From the NCBI RefSeq assembly GCF_038562415.1, contig NZ_JBCFBA010000001.1, positions 496,001 through 560,000 on the forward strand: a DNA stretch of 64,000 bases. The letters are read 5' to 3'. Within the stretch, counting starts at the first letter, position 1, and every line of letters starts with the position of its first letter. This document shows positions 8,251-16,540 of the stretch, piece by piece. The notes beneath the pieces are model-generated. The model saw nothing but the letters and a program-made list of their open reading frames with translations, made no database searches and was not told the DNA's origin. Made by a program: the position numbers and the translations under genes. This stretch comes from Solidesulfovibrio sp. (GTDB lineage: Bacteria; Desulfobacterota; Desulfovibrionia; Desulfovibrionales; Desulfovibrionaceae).

Positions 8251-9012
8251 ATGCGCCGACACTCCCAGCGAGACATTCTCCAGGCCATCGCCGACGACGC
8301 CCGGGCCGTGCCCGACGCGGCCATCACCGGCACCACCACGGGCACCTGCCTGGCCGCCGTTTCGGCGCGCTATTGCGGGCTGGCTTCGCTCGTTTCCCAC
8401 ATCGCCCCGGGCTTGGTCCCGGCCGCGCCGGCAACGGACAGCCTGCCCTCCAGCGCCCGGGAACTGGCCGCGACCCTCCCCGATCCGGCCATCGCCAACA
8501 CCGACTTCGCCTCCCTGGCCATGGCCGCCGTCAACGCCCTGCTCCCCCCGCCCGAACAACCCCTGGACCGGCCCGGCCAGGACATCGTGCTGGCCAGGGG
8601 CAAGGGTGCCAAGGTGGCGGTCATCGGCCATTTTCCCTTCGTCGACGACCTGCGCCGGGCCTGCGCCCAGGTCTGGGTGCTGGAAAAGCGCCCGCGCCCG
8701 GGCGATGTGGACGCTTCCCGGGCGGGCGAGATCCTGCCGCTGGCCGACGTGGTGGCCGTGACCGGGACGACGCTTCTTAACGGCAGCCTGGCCGGCATCC
8801 TGTCCCACTGCCGCGACGACGCCTTCGTGGTCATGCTGGGGCCGAGCACGCCTTTCGCGCCGTCGCTGTTTGCCTGCGGCCTCGACGTCCTGGCCGGCTG
8901 CGCCGTGCCCGACCCCGAGGCGGCCCTGGCCGGCATCCGGGCCGGCAAGTGCTTCAAGGGGCTGGCCGGCGTGCGCCAGGCGGCCTGGGCCCGGCCCGGC
9001 CTGGCGTTGTAG
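8251..9012 (+). CDS. DUF364 / putative heavy-metal chelation protein
   Basis: This 253-residue protein has the two-domain layout of the DUF4213-DUF364 family. The N-terminal region contains ITGTTTGTCLAAVSARYCGL. The Rossmann-like DUF364 domain contains KVAVIGHFPFVDDLR, then VVAVTGTTLLNGSLAGIL and VVMLGPSTPFAPSLF. Structures in this family suggest a heavy-metal or corrinoid-type ligand, but the role is not established. Several Desulfovibrio members lie beside molybdate or metal genes; here the neighbours are not informative. The ATG has AAAGGAG upstream. Confidence 0.8.
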   Translation: MRRHSQRDILQAIADDARAVPDAAITGTTTGTCLAAVSARYCGLASLVSHIAPGLVPAAPATDSLPSSARELAATLPDPAIANTDFASLAMAAVNALLPPPEQPLDRPGQDIVLARGKGAKVAVIGHFPFVDDLRRACAQVWVLEKRPRPGDVDASRAGEILPLADVVAVTGTTLLNGSLAGILSHCRDDAFVVMLGPSTPFAPSLFACGLDVLAGCAVPDPEAALAGIRAGKCFKGLAGVRQAAWARPGLAL

Positions 9013-9018
9013 GCGCGG

Positions 9019-9041
9019 CCGGATCGGGGAAACCGGTCCGG
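9019..9041. terminator. Possible hairpin between convergent genes
   Basis: CCGGATCGG (9019-9027) and CCGGTCCGG (9033-9041) can pair with one mismatch around a short A-rich loop, just after the DUF364 stop and before the nhaA stop. There is no T-run, so intrinsic termination is uncertain. Confidence 0.3.
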
Positions 9042-9067
9042 TGTTGCCCGGCCCGGCAGGGGGCGGC

Positions 9068-10504
9068 CTACGCGTTCCGGCAGGGGGCGGCCAGGCCCGG
9101 GCAGGCCGCCTCGGGCTCGGTTGCCTCGGGCTCGGTTGCCTCGGCGGCGCAGGCCTCGTCGCTTATCCCGCCCCGGGAACGCAACACCAGGTAGCCGAGA
9201 AGGCCCGACAGCGTCGAGGCCGCCAGCACGGCCAGCTTGGCCGTGGCGTCCAGGGCCTCCAGGTCGCCGAAGGCCAGGCCGGCGATAAAAATCGACATGG
9301 TGAAGCCGATGCCCGCCAGGCAGGACACGCCGTAGTAGTGGCCAAGTCGCGTGCCGGCCGGCAGGGAGGTCAGCCCCAGCTTGAACATGCCCAGGCAGGC
9401 GGCGAAAATGCCGAGCTGCTTGCCGAGAACCAAGCCCAGGACGATGCCCAGGGAAACGGGCTCGCCCAGGGAACGGACCGCTGCGCCGCTTAAGACCACA
9501 CCGGCGTTGGCCAGGGCGAAGACCGGCATGATGCCGTAGGCCACCACCGGATGCAGGGCGTGCTCGATGCGCGGCAGGGGCGCGCCGGCCTTGCGGCAGG
9601 CCTCCTCGATGGCGTCCAGGGCGGCCAGTTGCGCCTTGTTGGCCAAAAGCGGCCCCCCGTCCCCGCCCGCCCGCTCGAAGCAGCCGAGCAGCCGCCGGGC
9701 CTTGGCGGCGAAGGTCACACCGTCGATGCGCGTGCGGGCCGGAATGGCCATGGCCGCGACCACCCCGGCGATGGTGGCATGGACCCCGGACTTGAGGAAG
9801 GCCAGCCACAGGACCGTCCCCAGAACCAGGTAGATGGCCGGATGGCGCGCGCCCGCGACGTTGGCCGCCAGCATGGCGACGAACATGGCCCCGCCCAGAG
9901 CCAGGGCGAACAGCGACAAGTCGCCGCTGTAGAAAATGGCGATGACCAGCACCGCGCCGATGTCGTCCACGATGGCCACGGCGGCCAGGAACACCTTGAG
10001 GCTGGCCGGGACCCGGTTGCCCAAAAGCGACAGGATGCCCAGGGCGAAGGCGATGTCCGTGGCCATGGGGATGCCCCAACCCGAAAGCGAGGGTTCCCCG
10101 GCGTTGAGCGTGGCGTAGAGGGCCGCCGGCACGGCCATGCCGCCGATGGCCGCGGCCACGGGCAGGGCGGCCTGGCGCAGGGAATTGAGCTCCCCCACCA
10201 GGACCTCGCGCTTGATCTCCAGGCCCACCATGAAAAAGAAGATGGCCATGAGTCCGTCGTTGATCCAGTGCAGCAGGGCCTTGGACAGGGCCATGCCGCC
10301 GAAGCCCACGGTCACGGGTGTTTCCCACAGGGCGAAATAGGCCGGGGCATAGGGGGAATTGGCCCAGAGGAGGGCGGCGAGGGTGCAGGCGATGAGGACG
10401 ATGCCGCCCGAGGCCTCGACCTGGCTGAAGCGGATAAACGGGGCCAGGGCCTGCTCGATGAAGGGAACGGGGGCCGTCGGGCGACCGGGTTCGACTGGGG
10501 TCAT
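9068..10504 (-). CDS. nhaA: Na+/H+ antiporter NhaA
   Basis: This 478-residue inner-membrane antiporter exchanges Na+ for H+ to control pH and salt. Family signatures are clear: the GLEIKREVLVGEL loop, MATDIAFALG, and the essential double aspartate in AIVDDIGAVLVIAIFY. About twelve hydrophobic segments are visible. The ATG at 10504 follows a CCAGGAG site; the open frame continues upstream but with random composition. The C-terminal tail is unusual: EATEP is repeated in tandem because a 15-base unit is duplicated, and a second duplicated block (CCGGCAGGGGGCGGCC) spans the stop region. Confidence 0.95.
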   Translation of the reverse strand: MTPVEPGRPTAPVPFIEQALAPFIRFSQVEASGGIVLIACTLAALLWANSPYAPAYFALWETPVTVGFGGMALSKALLHWINDGLMAIFFFMVGLEIKREVLVGELNSLRQAALPVAAAIGGMAVPAALYATLNAGEPSLSGWGIPMATDIAFALGILSLLGNRVPASLKVFLAAVAIVDDIGAVLVIAIFYSGDLSLFALALGGAMFVAMLAANVAGARHPAIYLVLGTVLWLAFLKSGVHATIAGVVAAMAIPARTRIDGVTFAAKARRLLGCFERAGGDGGPLLANKAQLAALDAIEEACRKAGAPLPRIEHALHPVVAYGIMPVFALANAGVVLSGAAVRSLGEPVSLGIVLGLVLGKQLGIFAACLGMFKLGLTSLPAGTRLGHYYGVSCLAGIGFTMSIFIAGLAFGDLEALDATAKLAVLAASTLSGLLGYLVLRSRGGISDEACAAEATEPEATEPEAACPGLAAPCRNA

Positions 10505-10817
10505 GGAACTCCTGGGCGCGGCGGTCGGGCGCCGACCGGCGACTGCCGCACGGCGGGTTGTCGGGGAGTGTGGATTGCAGCGCCTGATCACGGCGAGACT
10601 GTGATGGTCTGCGGTATACGGCAAAGACGGGCGGCGCGCAAGCGTGGCCCGGCCGCAGCCCGTTGCCTTGCGGCCGGCCGGGGCGCCGACGCGTCGGCCG
10701 GGCCGGAAAAATTCGCGCGCAACAAGGGATTTGCCCTCGCCACCGTTCCTTTTTTCGGGGTAAGGTCGCAAGAGTGCGCCCTGCCAAGGCAGGCCTGCGT
10801 CAAACCAAGGAGGCGGT
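10505..10817. other. Divergent intergenic region nhaA / DUF3096
   Basis: This non-coding gap of about 310 bases lies between two divergent genes. It contains an imperfect inverted repeat ATCAC-N9-GTGAT (10587-10605) and a GTATAC sequence near 10615. Neither forms a complete promoter by eye. A ribosome-binding site (AAGGAGG) for the small downstream gene lies at its right end. Confidence 0.4.
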
Positions 10818-10961
10818 ATGCAGTTCTTCGTTTCCCTGCAACCCATCATCGCGCTGATCGCCGGGATCCTGATCCTGGTGATGCCGCGCCTGCTCAACTT
10901 CATCGTGGCCATCTACCTCATCATCGTCGGCATTCTGGGACTGACCCACGGCCGCATGTGA
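10818..10961 (+). CDS. DUF3096 small membrane protein
   Basis: This 47-residue protein is almost entirely hydrophobic, with two short helices (LQPIIALIAGILILVMPRLL and FIVAIYLIIVGILGL). The motif A-L-I-A-G-I-L-I-L-x-x-P-R-L-L-N is typical of DUF3096. The function of the family is unknown. The gene has a strong AAGGAGG site 5 bases before ATG, so it is very likely translated. It is divergent from nhaA and is followed after 89 bases by dus. Confidence 0.8.
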   Translation: MQFFVSLQPIIALIAGILILVMPRLLNFIVAIYLIIVGILGLTHGRM

Positions 10962-11050
10962 GGTCGGGGCCGGCCGGGGGCGACAGGGCCGGGGCGCCCC
11001 GTTGCCCCCGGCCGCGGCTTGGGATACAGGGCGCCCAGGACTTGTCACCC

Positions 11051-12034
11051 ATGCATCCCCTGCCCATCACACCGGACGCGCCGTGGCTGGCGCCCCTGGC
11101 CGGCTTTTCCGATCTGCCCTTCCGCCTGCTGTGCCGGGAGCTCGGCGCGGCCGTGGCCGTGACCGAGATGGTCAGCGCCAAGGGGCTTTTTTACGATGCG
11201 CGCAACACCAAGCGCCTGCTGGCCACCCATCCCGCCGACACGCCGCTGGTGGTGCAGCTTTTCGGGGCCGAGCCCGACTTCCTGCGCCGGGCCGTGGAAA
11301 CCCTGGCCGGGGAGGGCTACGCCTTCTTCGACCTCAACTGCGGCTGTTCCGTGCGCAAGGTGGTCAAGACCGGGGCCGGGGCGGCGCTGCTGTCCGATCC
11401 CGACCGCCTGGTGGCCTGCGCCCGGGCCATGGTCGCGGCCGCCGGGCCGGGGCGGGTCGGGGTCAAGCTGCGCCTGGGACCCAAGCCGCCGGATTGCACG
11501 GCCCTGGCCCTGATCGCGCCCCTGGCCGAGGCCGGCGTGGCCTGGCTGGCCCTCCATCCCCGCCATGCCAGCCAGGGCTTTTCCGGCCTGGCCGACCGGG
11601 GCGCCCTGGCCGCCTTCGTCGCCGCCTCGCCCCTGCCCGTCCTGGCCAGCGGCGACCTCATGACCGCCGCCGACGGCCTGGCCTGCCTGGCCCAAAGCGG
11701 TGCCGCGGCCGTCATGTACGCCCGGGGCGCCCTGGCCGACCCGCGCGTCTTCGCCCGCCACGCGGCAAGCCGCTCCCCCGGCCAGGGCCAGGCAGCGCCC
11801 GCCCTGCCGGCCGTGTGCGACGTCATCCGCCGCCACGCCGCCCTGTGCCGGGAGCATGCCGACGACCGCCGGGCGCTTTTGCGCATGCGCACGGTGGTGC
11901 CCCGCTATCTGCGCGAGCTGCCGGGCTGCCGCGCCTTGCGCGACCGGCTGTGTCACTGTACATCCTGGGAAGCACTCGACGCCATCATCGACGCGGCCGC
12001 CGCCCTGGCCGGCGTCACCGGAGAAACCCGATGA
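11051..12034 (+). CDS. tRNA-dihydrouridine synthase
   Basis: This flavoprotein of 327 residues reduces uridine to dihydrouridine in tRNA. The TIM-barrel start APLAGFSDLPFRLLCRELGA binds FMN. VTEMVSAKGL and the catalytic cysteine motif DLNCGCSVRKVVKTGAGAAL follow, then GVKLRLG, LHPRHASQGFSG, VLASGDLMT and AVMYARGAL. The motif after the cysteine is CSVRK rather than the usual CPSxK, a small family variation. Its stop overlaps the ispH ATG by 4 bases. The subfamily (DusA/B/C) is not clear. Confidence 0.93.
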   Translation: MHPLPITPDAPWLAPLAGFSDLPFRLLCRELGAAVAVTEMVSAKGLFYDARNTKRLLATHPADTPLVVQLFGAEPDFLRRAVETLAGEGYAFFDLNCGCSVRKVVKTGAGAALLSDPDRLVACARAMVAAAGPGRVGVKLRLGPKPPDCTALALIAPLAEAGVAWLALHPRHASQGFSGLADRGALAAFVAASPLPVLASGDLMTAADGLACLAQSGAAAVMYARGALADPRVFARHAASRSPGQGQAAPALPAVCDVIRRHAALCREHADDRRALLRMRTVVPRYLRELPGCRALRDRLCHCTSWEALDAIIDAAAALAGVTGETR

Positions 12035-12894
12035 AACTGCTGCGCGCCCAGACCGCCGGATTCTGCATGGGGGTCGACCTGGCGCTCAAGAAACTGGCCT
12101 CGCTCATCGACCACCCGGTCGAACGCACGGCAAGCGCCCCGACCATCCTCACCTTCGGCCCCATCATCCACAACCCGCAGGTCCTGGAGGAATACGCGGC
12201 CAAGGGCGTGGGCGTGGTCCACGACCCGGCGGCCATCGTTGCGGGAGCGACCGTGGTCATCCGCGCCCACGGCATCCCCGAACCCGTGCGCCAGGCCATA
12301 AAAGCCCGGGGCGCCACCATCGTCGACGCCACCTGCCCCAAGGTGAAAAAAGCCCAGACGCTCATTTCCGCCCAGGCCAGGCAGGGGAAGGTGCTGCTGC
12401 TGTTCGGCGAGGAGGACCACCCCGAGGTCAAGGGGCTTTTAAGCTACGCCACGGCCGGAGCCCACGTCTTCGGCTCCATGGCCGAGATCGAGGGCCTGGA
12501 CCCGCCCCACGGGCCGACGTATTTCCTGGCCGCCCAGACCACCCAGGACGAACAGGAGTTCCTGCGCATCCGCGACTACCTGCGGGCCCGGTTCGGCGAC
12601 GGTCTGACGGTGCTGTCCACCATCTGCAACGCCACCGTGAACCGCCAGCAGGAGGCCATGGACATGGCCGCCCTGGTGGACTTCATGGTGGTGGTGGGCG
12701 GCCGGGACTCGGGCAACACCCGCCGCCTGGCGCAAGTGGCCCGGGCCGCCGGCACGGACTGCGTCCACGTGGAGACGGCCGACGAGCTCACCCCGGAGAT
12801 GGTCGCCGGCAAGCAAACAATCGGCTTGACAGCCGGGGCTTCAACCCCCAAGAAAATAATTGACCGCGTCCAGAAGGTGCTGGAATCATTCTAG
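12031..12894 (+). CDS. ispH: 4-hydroxy-3-methylbut-2-enyl diphosphate reductase
   Basis: This 287-residue iron-sulfur enzyme of the MEP isoprenoid pathway converts HMBPP to IPP and DMAPP. The three cluster cysteines are present: Cys12 (AGFCMGV), Cys102 (DATCPKVKKA) and Cys199 (STICNATVNRQ). The substrate-binding histidines lie in IIHNPQV and RAHGIP. Length is slightly below the E. coli protein (316). It is translationally coupled to dus through an ATGA overlap. Confidence 0.96.
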   Translation: MKLLRAQTAGFCMGVDLALKKLASLIDHPVERTASAPTILTFGPIIHNPQVLEEYAAKGVGVVHDPAAIVAGATVVIRAHGIPEPVRQAIKARGATIVDATCPKVKKAQTLISAQARQGKVLLLFGEEDHPEVKGLLSYATAGAHVFGSMAEIEGLDPPHGPTYFLAAQTTQDEQEFLRIRDYLRARFGDGLTVLSTICNATVNRQQEAMDMAALVDFMVVVGGRDSGNTRRLAQVARAAGTDCVHVETADELTPEMVAGKQTIGLTAGASTPKKIIDRVQKVLESF

Positions 12895-12922
12895 CCGAAA
12901 AGGCCCGCCCCAGGAGAACCCC

Positions 12923-13915
12923 ATGGCCCAGACAAACATCCTGCTCGAAGCCGGCACCAACGAACTGGAAATCGTGGAGTTCTACATCGACGAACCGGCC
13001 CCCTCCTCCTTCACCGGCGACGCGCCCGAAGCCACCGGGGTCTACAGGGGGTATTACGGCGTCAACGTGGCCAAGGTCCTGGAGATCATCCGCCTGCCCA
13101 AGGTCACGGCCATGCCCGAGGTGTCCCATCCGAGCGTGCTTGGCGCCTTCAATCTGCGCAACCACATCATTCCCCTGGTCGACCTGTCCGTCTGGCTGGA
13201 CAAGATCCGCCAGGAAACCAACGCGCCCAAGGTCATCGTCACGGAATTCAACAACGTCACCACCTCCTTTCTCGTCACCGGCGTCACCCGTATCCACCGC
13301 ATGAGCTGGGAGGCGGTGGAACCGCCCAACCGCTACGTCTCCAAGATGAGCGGCGATTCCATCACCGGCGTGGTCAAGCTCGAGGACCGCATCGTCTTTC
13401 TGCTCGACCTGGAAAAGATCGTGGCCGACCTCAACCCCAATCTGGGCCTGCGCCTGGACATGAGCATCGAATGGAGCTCCTCCAGCCGCTACCGGGCCCT
13501 GGTGGCCGACGATTCCGTGCTCGTGCGCGAGATGCTCAAGGACCTCCTGCACAAGGCCGGCTTCGACGTCACGGCCGTGCAAAACGGCCGCGAGGCCTAC
13601 GAACTGCTCATGCAGATCAAGGCCAACGCCGAGGCCGAGCACCGGCCGCTGACCGATTTCGTCCACGTCATGGTGGCCGACATCGAGATGCCGGCCATGG
13701 ACGGCCACAACCTGACCAAGCGCATCAAGGACGACCCCCTCCTCAAGCGCCTGCCGGTGATCCTGTTCTCGTCGCTTATTACCGACAAGCTGCGCCACAA
13801 GGGCGAGGCCGTGGGCGCCGACGACCAGATTTCCAAGCCCGACGTCAGCCAACTGGCCATGCGGGCCAAGGCGCTCATCGAACAGAAGGCCGGCGACAAC
13901 AAGACCGCCGCCTAG
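12923..13915 (+). CDS. cheV: Chemotaxis protein CheV (CheW-REC)
   Basis: This 330-residue coupling protein has an N-terminal CheW domain (about residues 10-180, with GVNVAKVLEIIRLP and GAFNLRNHIIPLVDLSVWL). A C-terminal receiver domain follows (about residues 195-325), with acceptor Asp253 in VADIEMPAMDG and conserved Lys in ISKPDV. CheV links chemoreceptors to CheA and may buffer phosphate. The ATG at 12923 follows CAGGAGAACC. It stands alone, away from a chemotaxis operon. Confidence 0.93.
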   Translation: MAQTNILLEAGTNELEIVEFYIDEPAPSSFTGDAPEATGVYRGYYGVNVAKVLEIIRLPKVTAMPEVSHPSVLGAFNLRNHIIPLVDLSVWLDKIRQETNAPKVIVTEFNNVTTSFLVTGVTRIHRMSWEAVEPPNRYVSKMSGDSITGVVKLEDRIVFLLDLEKIVADLNPNLGLRLDMSIEWSSSSRYRALVADDSVLVREMLKDLLHKAGFDVTAVQNGREAYELLMQIKANAEAEHRPLTDFVHVMVADIEMPAMDGHNLTKRIKDDPLLKRLPVILFSSLITDKLRHKGEAVGADDQISKPDVSQLAMRAKALIEQKAGDNKTAA

Positions 13916-13933
13916 GCTGTCGCCCTCAAACGA

Positions 13934-13964
13934 GACGCCGGGGAAGCGTCCCCCCTTTCCTTTT
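13934..13964 (+). terminator. Possible terminator after cheV
   Basis: GACGC (13934-13938) and GCGTC (13946-13950) can form a stem, or GGGG can pair with CCCC around AAGCGT; a pyrimidine run with TTTT follows. The stem is short, so confidence is moderate. Confidence 0.45.
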
Positions 13965-14095
13965 CACCATTTCTTGCCTGACGGTAACCAAGACCGACCA
14001 AGGGCCGACGCTGTGGCGGATACCGCGCGCGGCCCTTCGCGCGTGGGGAATTCCGGAATACCACCGGGCCGGCCCCGGCCGGCGAGGCGACCGTC

Positions 14096-15622
14096 ATGCT
14101 CCACCCCACGGCGACAAGGCTTTTTAGGGCCGGATCGGCCGTCTCGCCCTCCCTGGCCGCCTGGCACCGCGCCTTCGCCGACTTACCCCCCGGCGACAGC
14201 GTCCCCGTGGAACTCTGGTTCGACCGGGCGGAGCTGGCCCCCGTGTGCGAACGCCTGCGCCTGCCGCTTCGCCCGGCTGCGGCCGAGCGCCGCCTGGCCG
14301 GCCGGTATGTCGCCGCCCTGGTCAACAACATCCTGTGCGTCCACGGCGCCCGGGCCGTGGCGGTCCTCGCGCCGGGCCGGGAAACGGCCCGGGAAGTCCG
14401 CGGCGCCCTGGAGCACCATCTGCTCCTGCACCCGGAGCGCTTCTCCGCCATGCCCCTCGACGCGCTCCACGGCCTCATCCGCCGGGTCTACGGCACGGAC
14501 CTGGCCGTCTCCGACGACCCCGGCGCCGCCATGGCCTTGCGGGAACGACGCCCCGCCCCGCCGCCGGACGGGGTCGGCGCCCCGCCGCCGCCGCGCCCGG
14601 GGCTGGCCCTGGCCGTCAACATCGGCCAACACCTGACCCGCCTGGCCCTGGTGCGCCTCGGGGACGACGGCGGGTTCGACGTGCGGGGCCTGGAACGCCT
14701 GGAAACCTGGCCCGAAGGCCGGCGGCCGTGCCTGAAGGCCCTGGCGGGGCGCGTGCTGGCGCGCTTGGGCGGCCTGACCGCCGCGGCCGGCCGGGACATC
14801 GAGGCCGTGGGCGTGAGCATCGCGGCCACGGTCCGGGACGGCGTGGTCCTGGCCGTGCCCCGATGCGGCCTGTTCGCCGCCTGCCCGGCCGAGCGGCTGG
14901 CCGGCGCCGCCGCCTGGCCGACCCGCCTGGCCCGGCAGGCCCTGCCCGGCCGGCCGGTCGCCGTGGTCAACGACGGCCTGGCCCAGGCCCTCTTCGCCTA
15001 CCGGCACGGCAACGGCCGGGACGACGCCGCGCCCGCGCCCGAACGGGGCGACCTGCTGTCCGTGCGCCTGGGGGCCTGCCCGTCGGTGCACCGCCTCGAC
15101 GGACAGGGCCGGGCCCGGCCGGGGTTCCACGAATACGGCTGGCTGGTGACGCGCCACAATCCGGGCCCGGCCTTGGAGGCGCTTTTCGCCACGCTCCATC
15201 CGGCCCTGTCGCATTTCGGCCTGGCCCTGGCCGCCCGCGAGCTCGGCCTTTTGCGCAAATACCGCCTGCCCCACGAGGCGGCCATTTCCTTTTTCCACGA
15301 GGCCCTGGGCGGCGCCGATGCGGCCCTGCGCCGCGACGCCGCCCGGGCTTTCGGTGTCCTGGGGGCGCACCTGGCCATGCTGGCGGGCGAACTGTCCCGC
15401 CACCGCCCCCTGGCCGTCATCCGGGTCCTGGGCTCGCGCACCAACCGCCTCGACGAGCGTTCCTTCGCGGCCGTGGCCTCGGGATTTGCCGGCTTCGCCG
15501 AGGCCCAGGGCCTGGGGCTGGCCGGGGTGTCCCTGGAACTCCTCGAAGACAGCTCGGCCGTGGCCGGCCTGGTGGGCGCGGCCCACCTGGCCCTGGCCCA
15601 GGCCGGGCCGGCCGGCGGCTAG
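14096..15622 (+). CDS. ROK-like ASKHA-fold protein with degenerate motifs
   Basis: The protein has 508 residues. The C-terminal two thirds resembles a ROK sugar kinase/repressor: LALAVNIGQHLTRLALVRL at the first phosphate-binding strand pair, then AVGVSIAATV, VAVVNDGLAQALF (where ROK proteins have ENDAN) and a block ending FHEYGWL (ROK: AGELGH). The usual GTGIGGG is replaced by LGACPS, and no CxCGxxGC zinc motif is seen, so kinase activity is doubtful. The N-terminal 160 residues match nothing I recognise and show no clear helix-turn-helix. It is a single gene between cheV and a strong promoter. Confidence 0.55.
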   Translation: MLHPTATRLFRAGSAVSPSLAAWHRAFADLPPGDSVPVELWFDRAELAPVCERLRLPLRPAAAERRLAGRYVAALVNNILCVHGARAVAVLAPGRETAREVRGALEHHLLLHPERFSAMPLDALHGLIRRVYGTDLAVSDDPGAAMALRERRPAPPPDGVGAPPPPRPGLALAVNIGQHLTRLALVRLGDDGGFDVRGLERLETWPEGRRPCLKALAGRVLARLGGLTAAAGRDIEAVGVSIAATVRDGVVLAVPRCGLFAACPAERLAGAAAWPTRLARQALPGRPVAVVNDGLAQALFAYRHGNGRDDAAPAPERGDLLSVRLGACPSVHRLDGQGRARPGFHEYGWLVTRHNPGPALEALFATLHPALSHFGLALAARELGLLRKYRLPHEAAISFFHEALGGADAALRRDAARAFGVLGAHLAMLAGELSRHRPLAVIRVLGSRTNRLDERSFAAVASGFAGFAEAQGLGLAGVSLELLEDSSAVAGLVGAAHLALAQAGPAGG

Positions 15623-15646
15623 GCTCGGCCGCCCGTCTGATCCCTT

Positions 15647-15675
15647 TTGACACATCCCGGCCTTTGTGCTTATCT
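15647..15675 (+). promoter_or_regulatory. Sigma-70-like promoter for the membrane TPR gene
   Basis: A perfect TTGACA (15647-15652), a 17-base spacer and TTATCT (15670-15675) lie 46 bases before the next ATG. It is among the best promoter matches in the window. Confidence 0.65.
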
Positions 15676-15720
15676 GTGTCGCTCTTTTTCACGCAATCCC
15701 CACGCTCCGGAGGCGTTTTC

Positions 15721-16377
15721 ATGACCGACCCCATTTCGTCCCCGTCCGCCAAATCACAGGCGAACGACATCGCCGCCATCCTGCAGGCGCCGCTTGTCCA
15801 CTGGAAAAAAACCCTGGCCGGCGTCCTGGTCGTCGTGGCCGCGGCGGGCGGCTACGCCCTGTTCGGCGTTTACCAGAAAAGCCAGGTCGAGAAGGCCGAA
15901 AACGAGCTCGGCGGCATCGTCACCAGCAAGGCCGGGGCCGAGCGACTGGCCGCCCTGGAAGCCCTGGCCAAGACCGCGCCGGCCGGGGCGCGCGACGGCG
16001 TCCTGCTCGAAATCGCCAAGACCGCCCAGGGCCTGGGCGATTTCGCCAAGGCCGCCACGGCCTGGCAGTCCGTTTCCGGCAACGCCCCGGCCGGCATGAA
16101 GACCGTGGCCGGGCTCGGCTATGCGTCCGCCCTGGCCAAGGCCGGCCAGGATGCCAAGGCCGTGGAAGTGCTCGAGGGCCTGGCCGTTTCCGCGCCCAAG
16201 CCCTTCGCCCTGGCCGTGGACCAGCAGCTGGCCGCCGCGGCCGAGGCCGCCGGACAGTGGCAGAAGGCCATCAGCGCCTTCGAGCGGATGAAGACCAACG
16301 GCAACGTGCAAAATACCGGCTATCTCGACGCCCGCATCGCCGCACTCAAGGACAAGGCCGCCAAGGGCAACGGCTAG
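15721..16377 (+). CDS. Single-pass membrane protein with TPR-like repeats (YfgM-like)
   Basis: This 218-residue protein has a cytoplasmic N-terminus, one membrane helix at about residues 28-50 (TLAGVLVVVAAAGGYALFGVY), and an Ala-rich helical C-terminal domain with TPR-like spacing (LLEIAKTAQGLGDFAKAATAW; YASALAKAGQDAKAVEVLEG). The layout matches YfgM/TPR_21-type proteins, ancillary SecYEG partners in enterobacteria; here this is only an analogy. A GCGTTTTC leader is present but no strong Shine-Dalgarno; CCGGAGG lies about 10 bases before ATG. Confidence 0.65.
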   Translation: MTDPISSPSAKSQANDIAAILQAPLVHWKKTLAGVLVVVAAAGGYALFGVYQKSQVEKAENELGGIVTSKAGAERLAALEALAKTAPAGARDGVLLEIAKTAQGLGDFAKAATAWQSVSGNAPAGMKTVAGLGYASALAKAGQDAKAVEVLEGLAVSAPKPFALAVDQQLAAAAEAAGQWQKAISAFERMKTNGNVQNTGYLDARIAALKDKAAKGNG

Positions 16378-16474
16378 ACACCGCGTTTTTCGTTGCGCAC
16401 CAGGTTCGGCCAGCCGGCCGCCCGCGCGGCGGCAACCGGCTTGCGGGTCGACCGTCGGTGCCGGTTTCTTTTTC

Positions 16475-16498
16475 GCCCCGGCCATCGGCCGGGGCTTT
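16475..16498 (+). terminator. Hairpin between the TPR gene and iorA
   Basis: A perfect 9-bp stem GCCCCGGCC (16475-16483) / GGCCGGGGC (16487-16495) with a 3-base loop is followed by TTT. The T-run is short, so it may only attenuate. Confidence 0.5.
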
Positions 16499-16540
16499 CG
16501 GACGCGGATACCGCGTCCCTACTTTTGGTGGAGGTTTTTC

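Noticed and set aside
9113-9142. Short tandem repeat considered as a possible CRISPR-like or VNTR array
   Set aside because: There are only two copies of a 15-base unit without spacers, inside the nhaA coding sequence.
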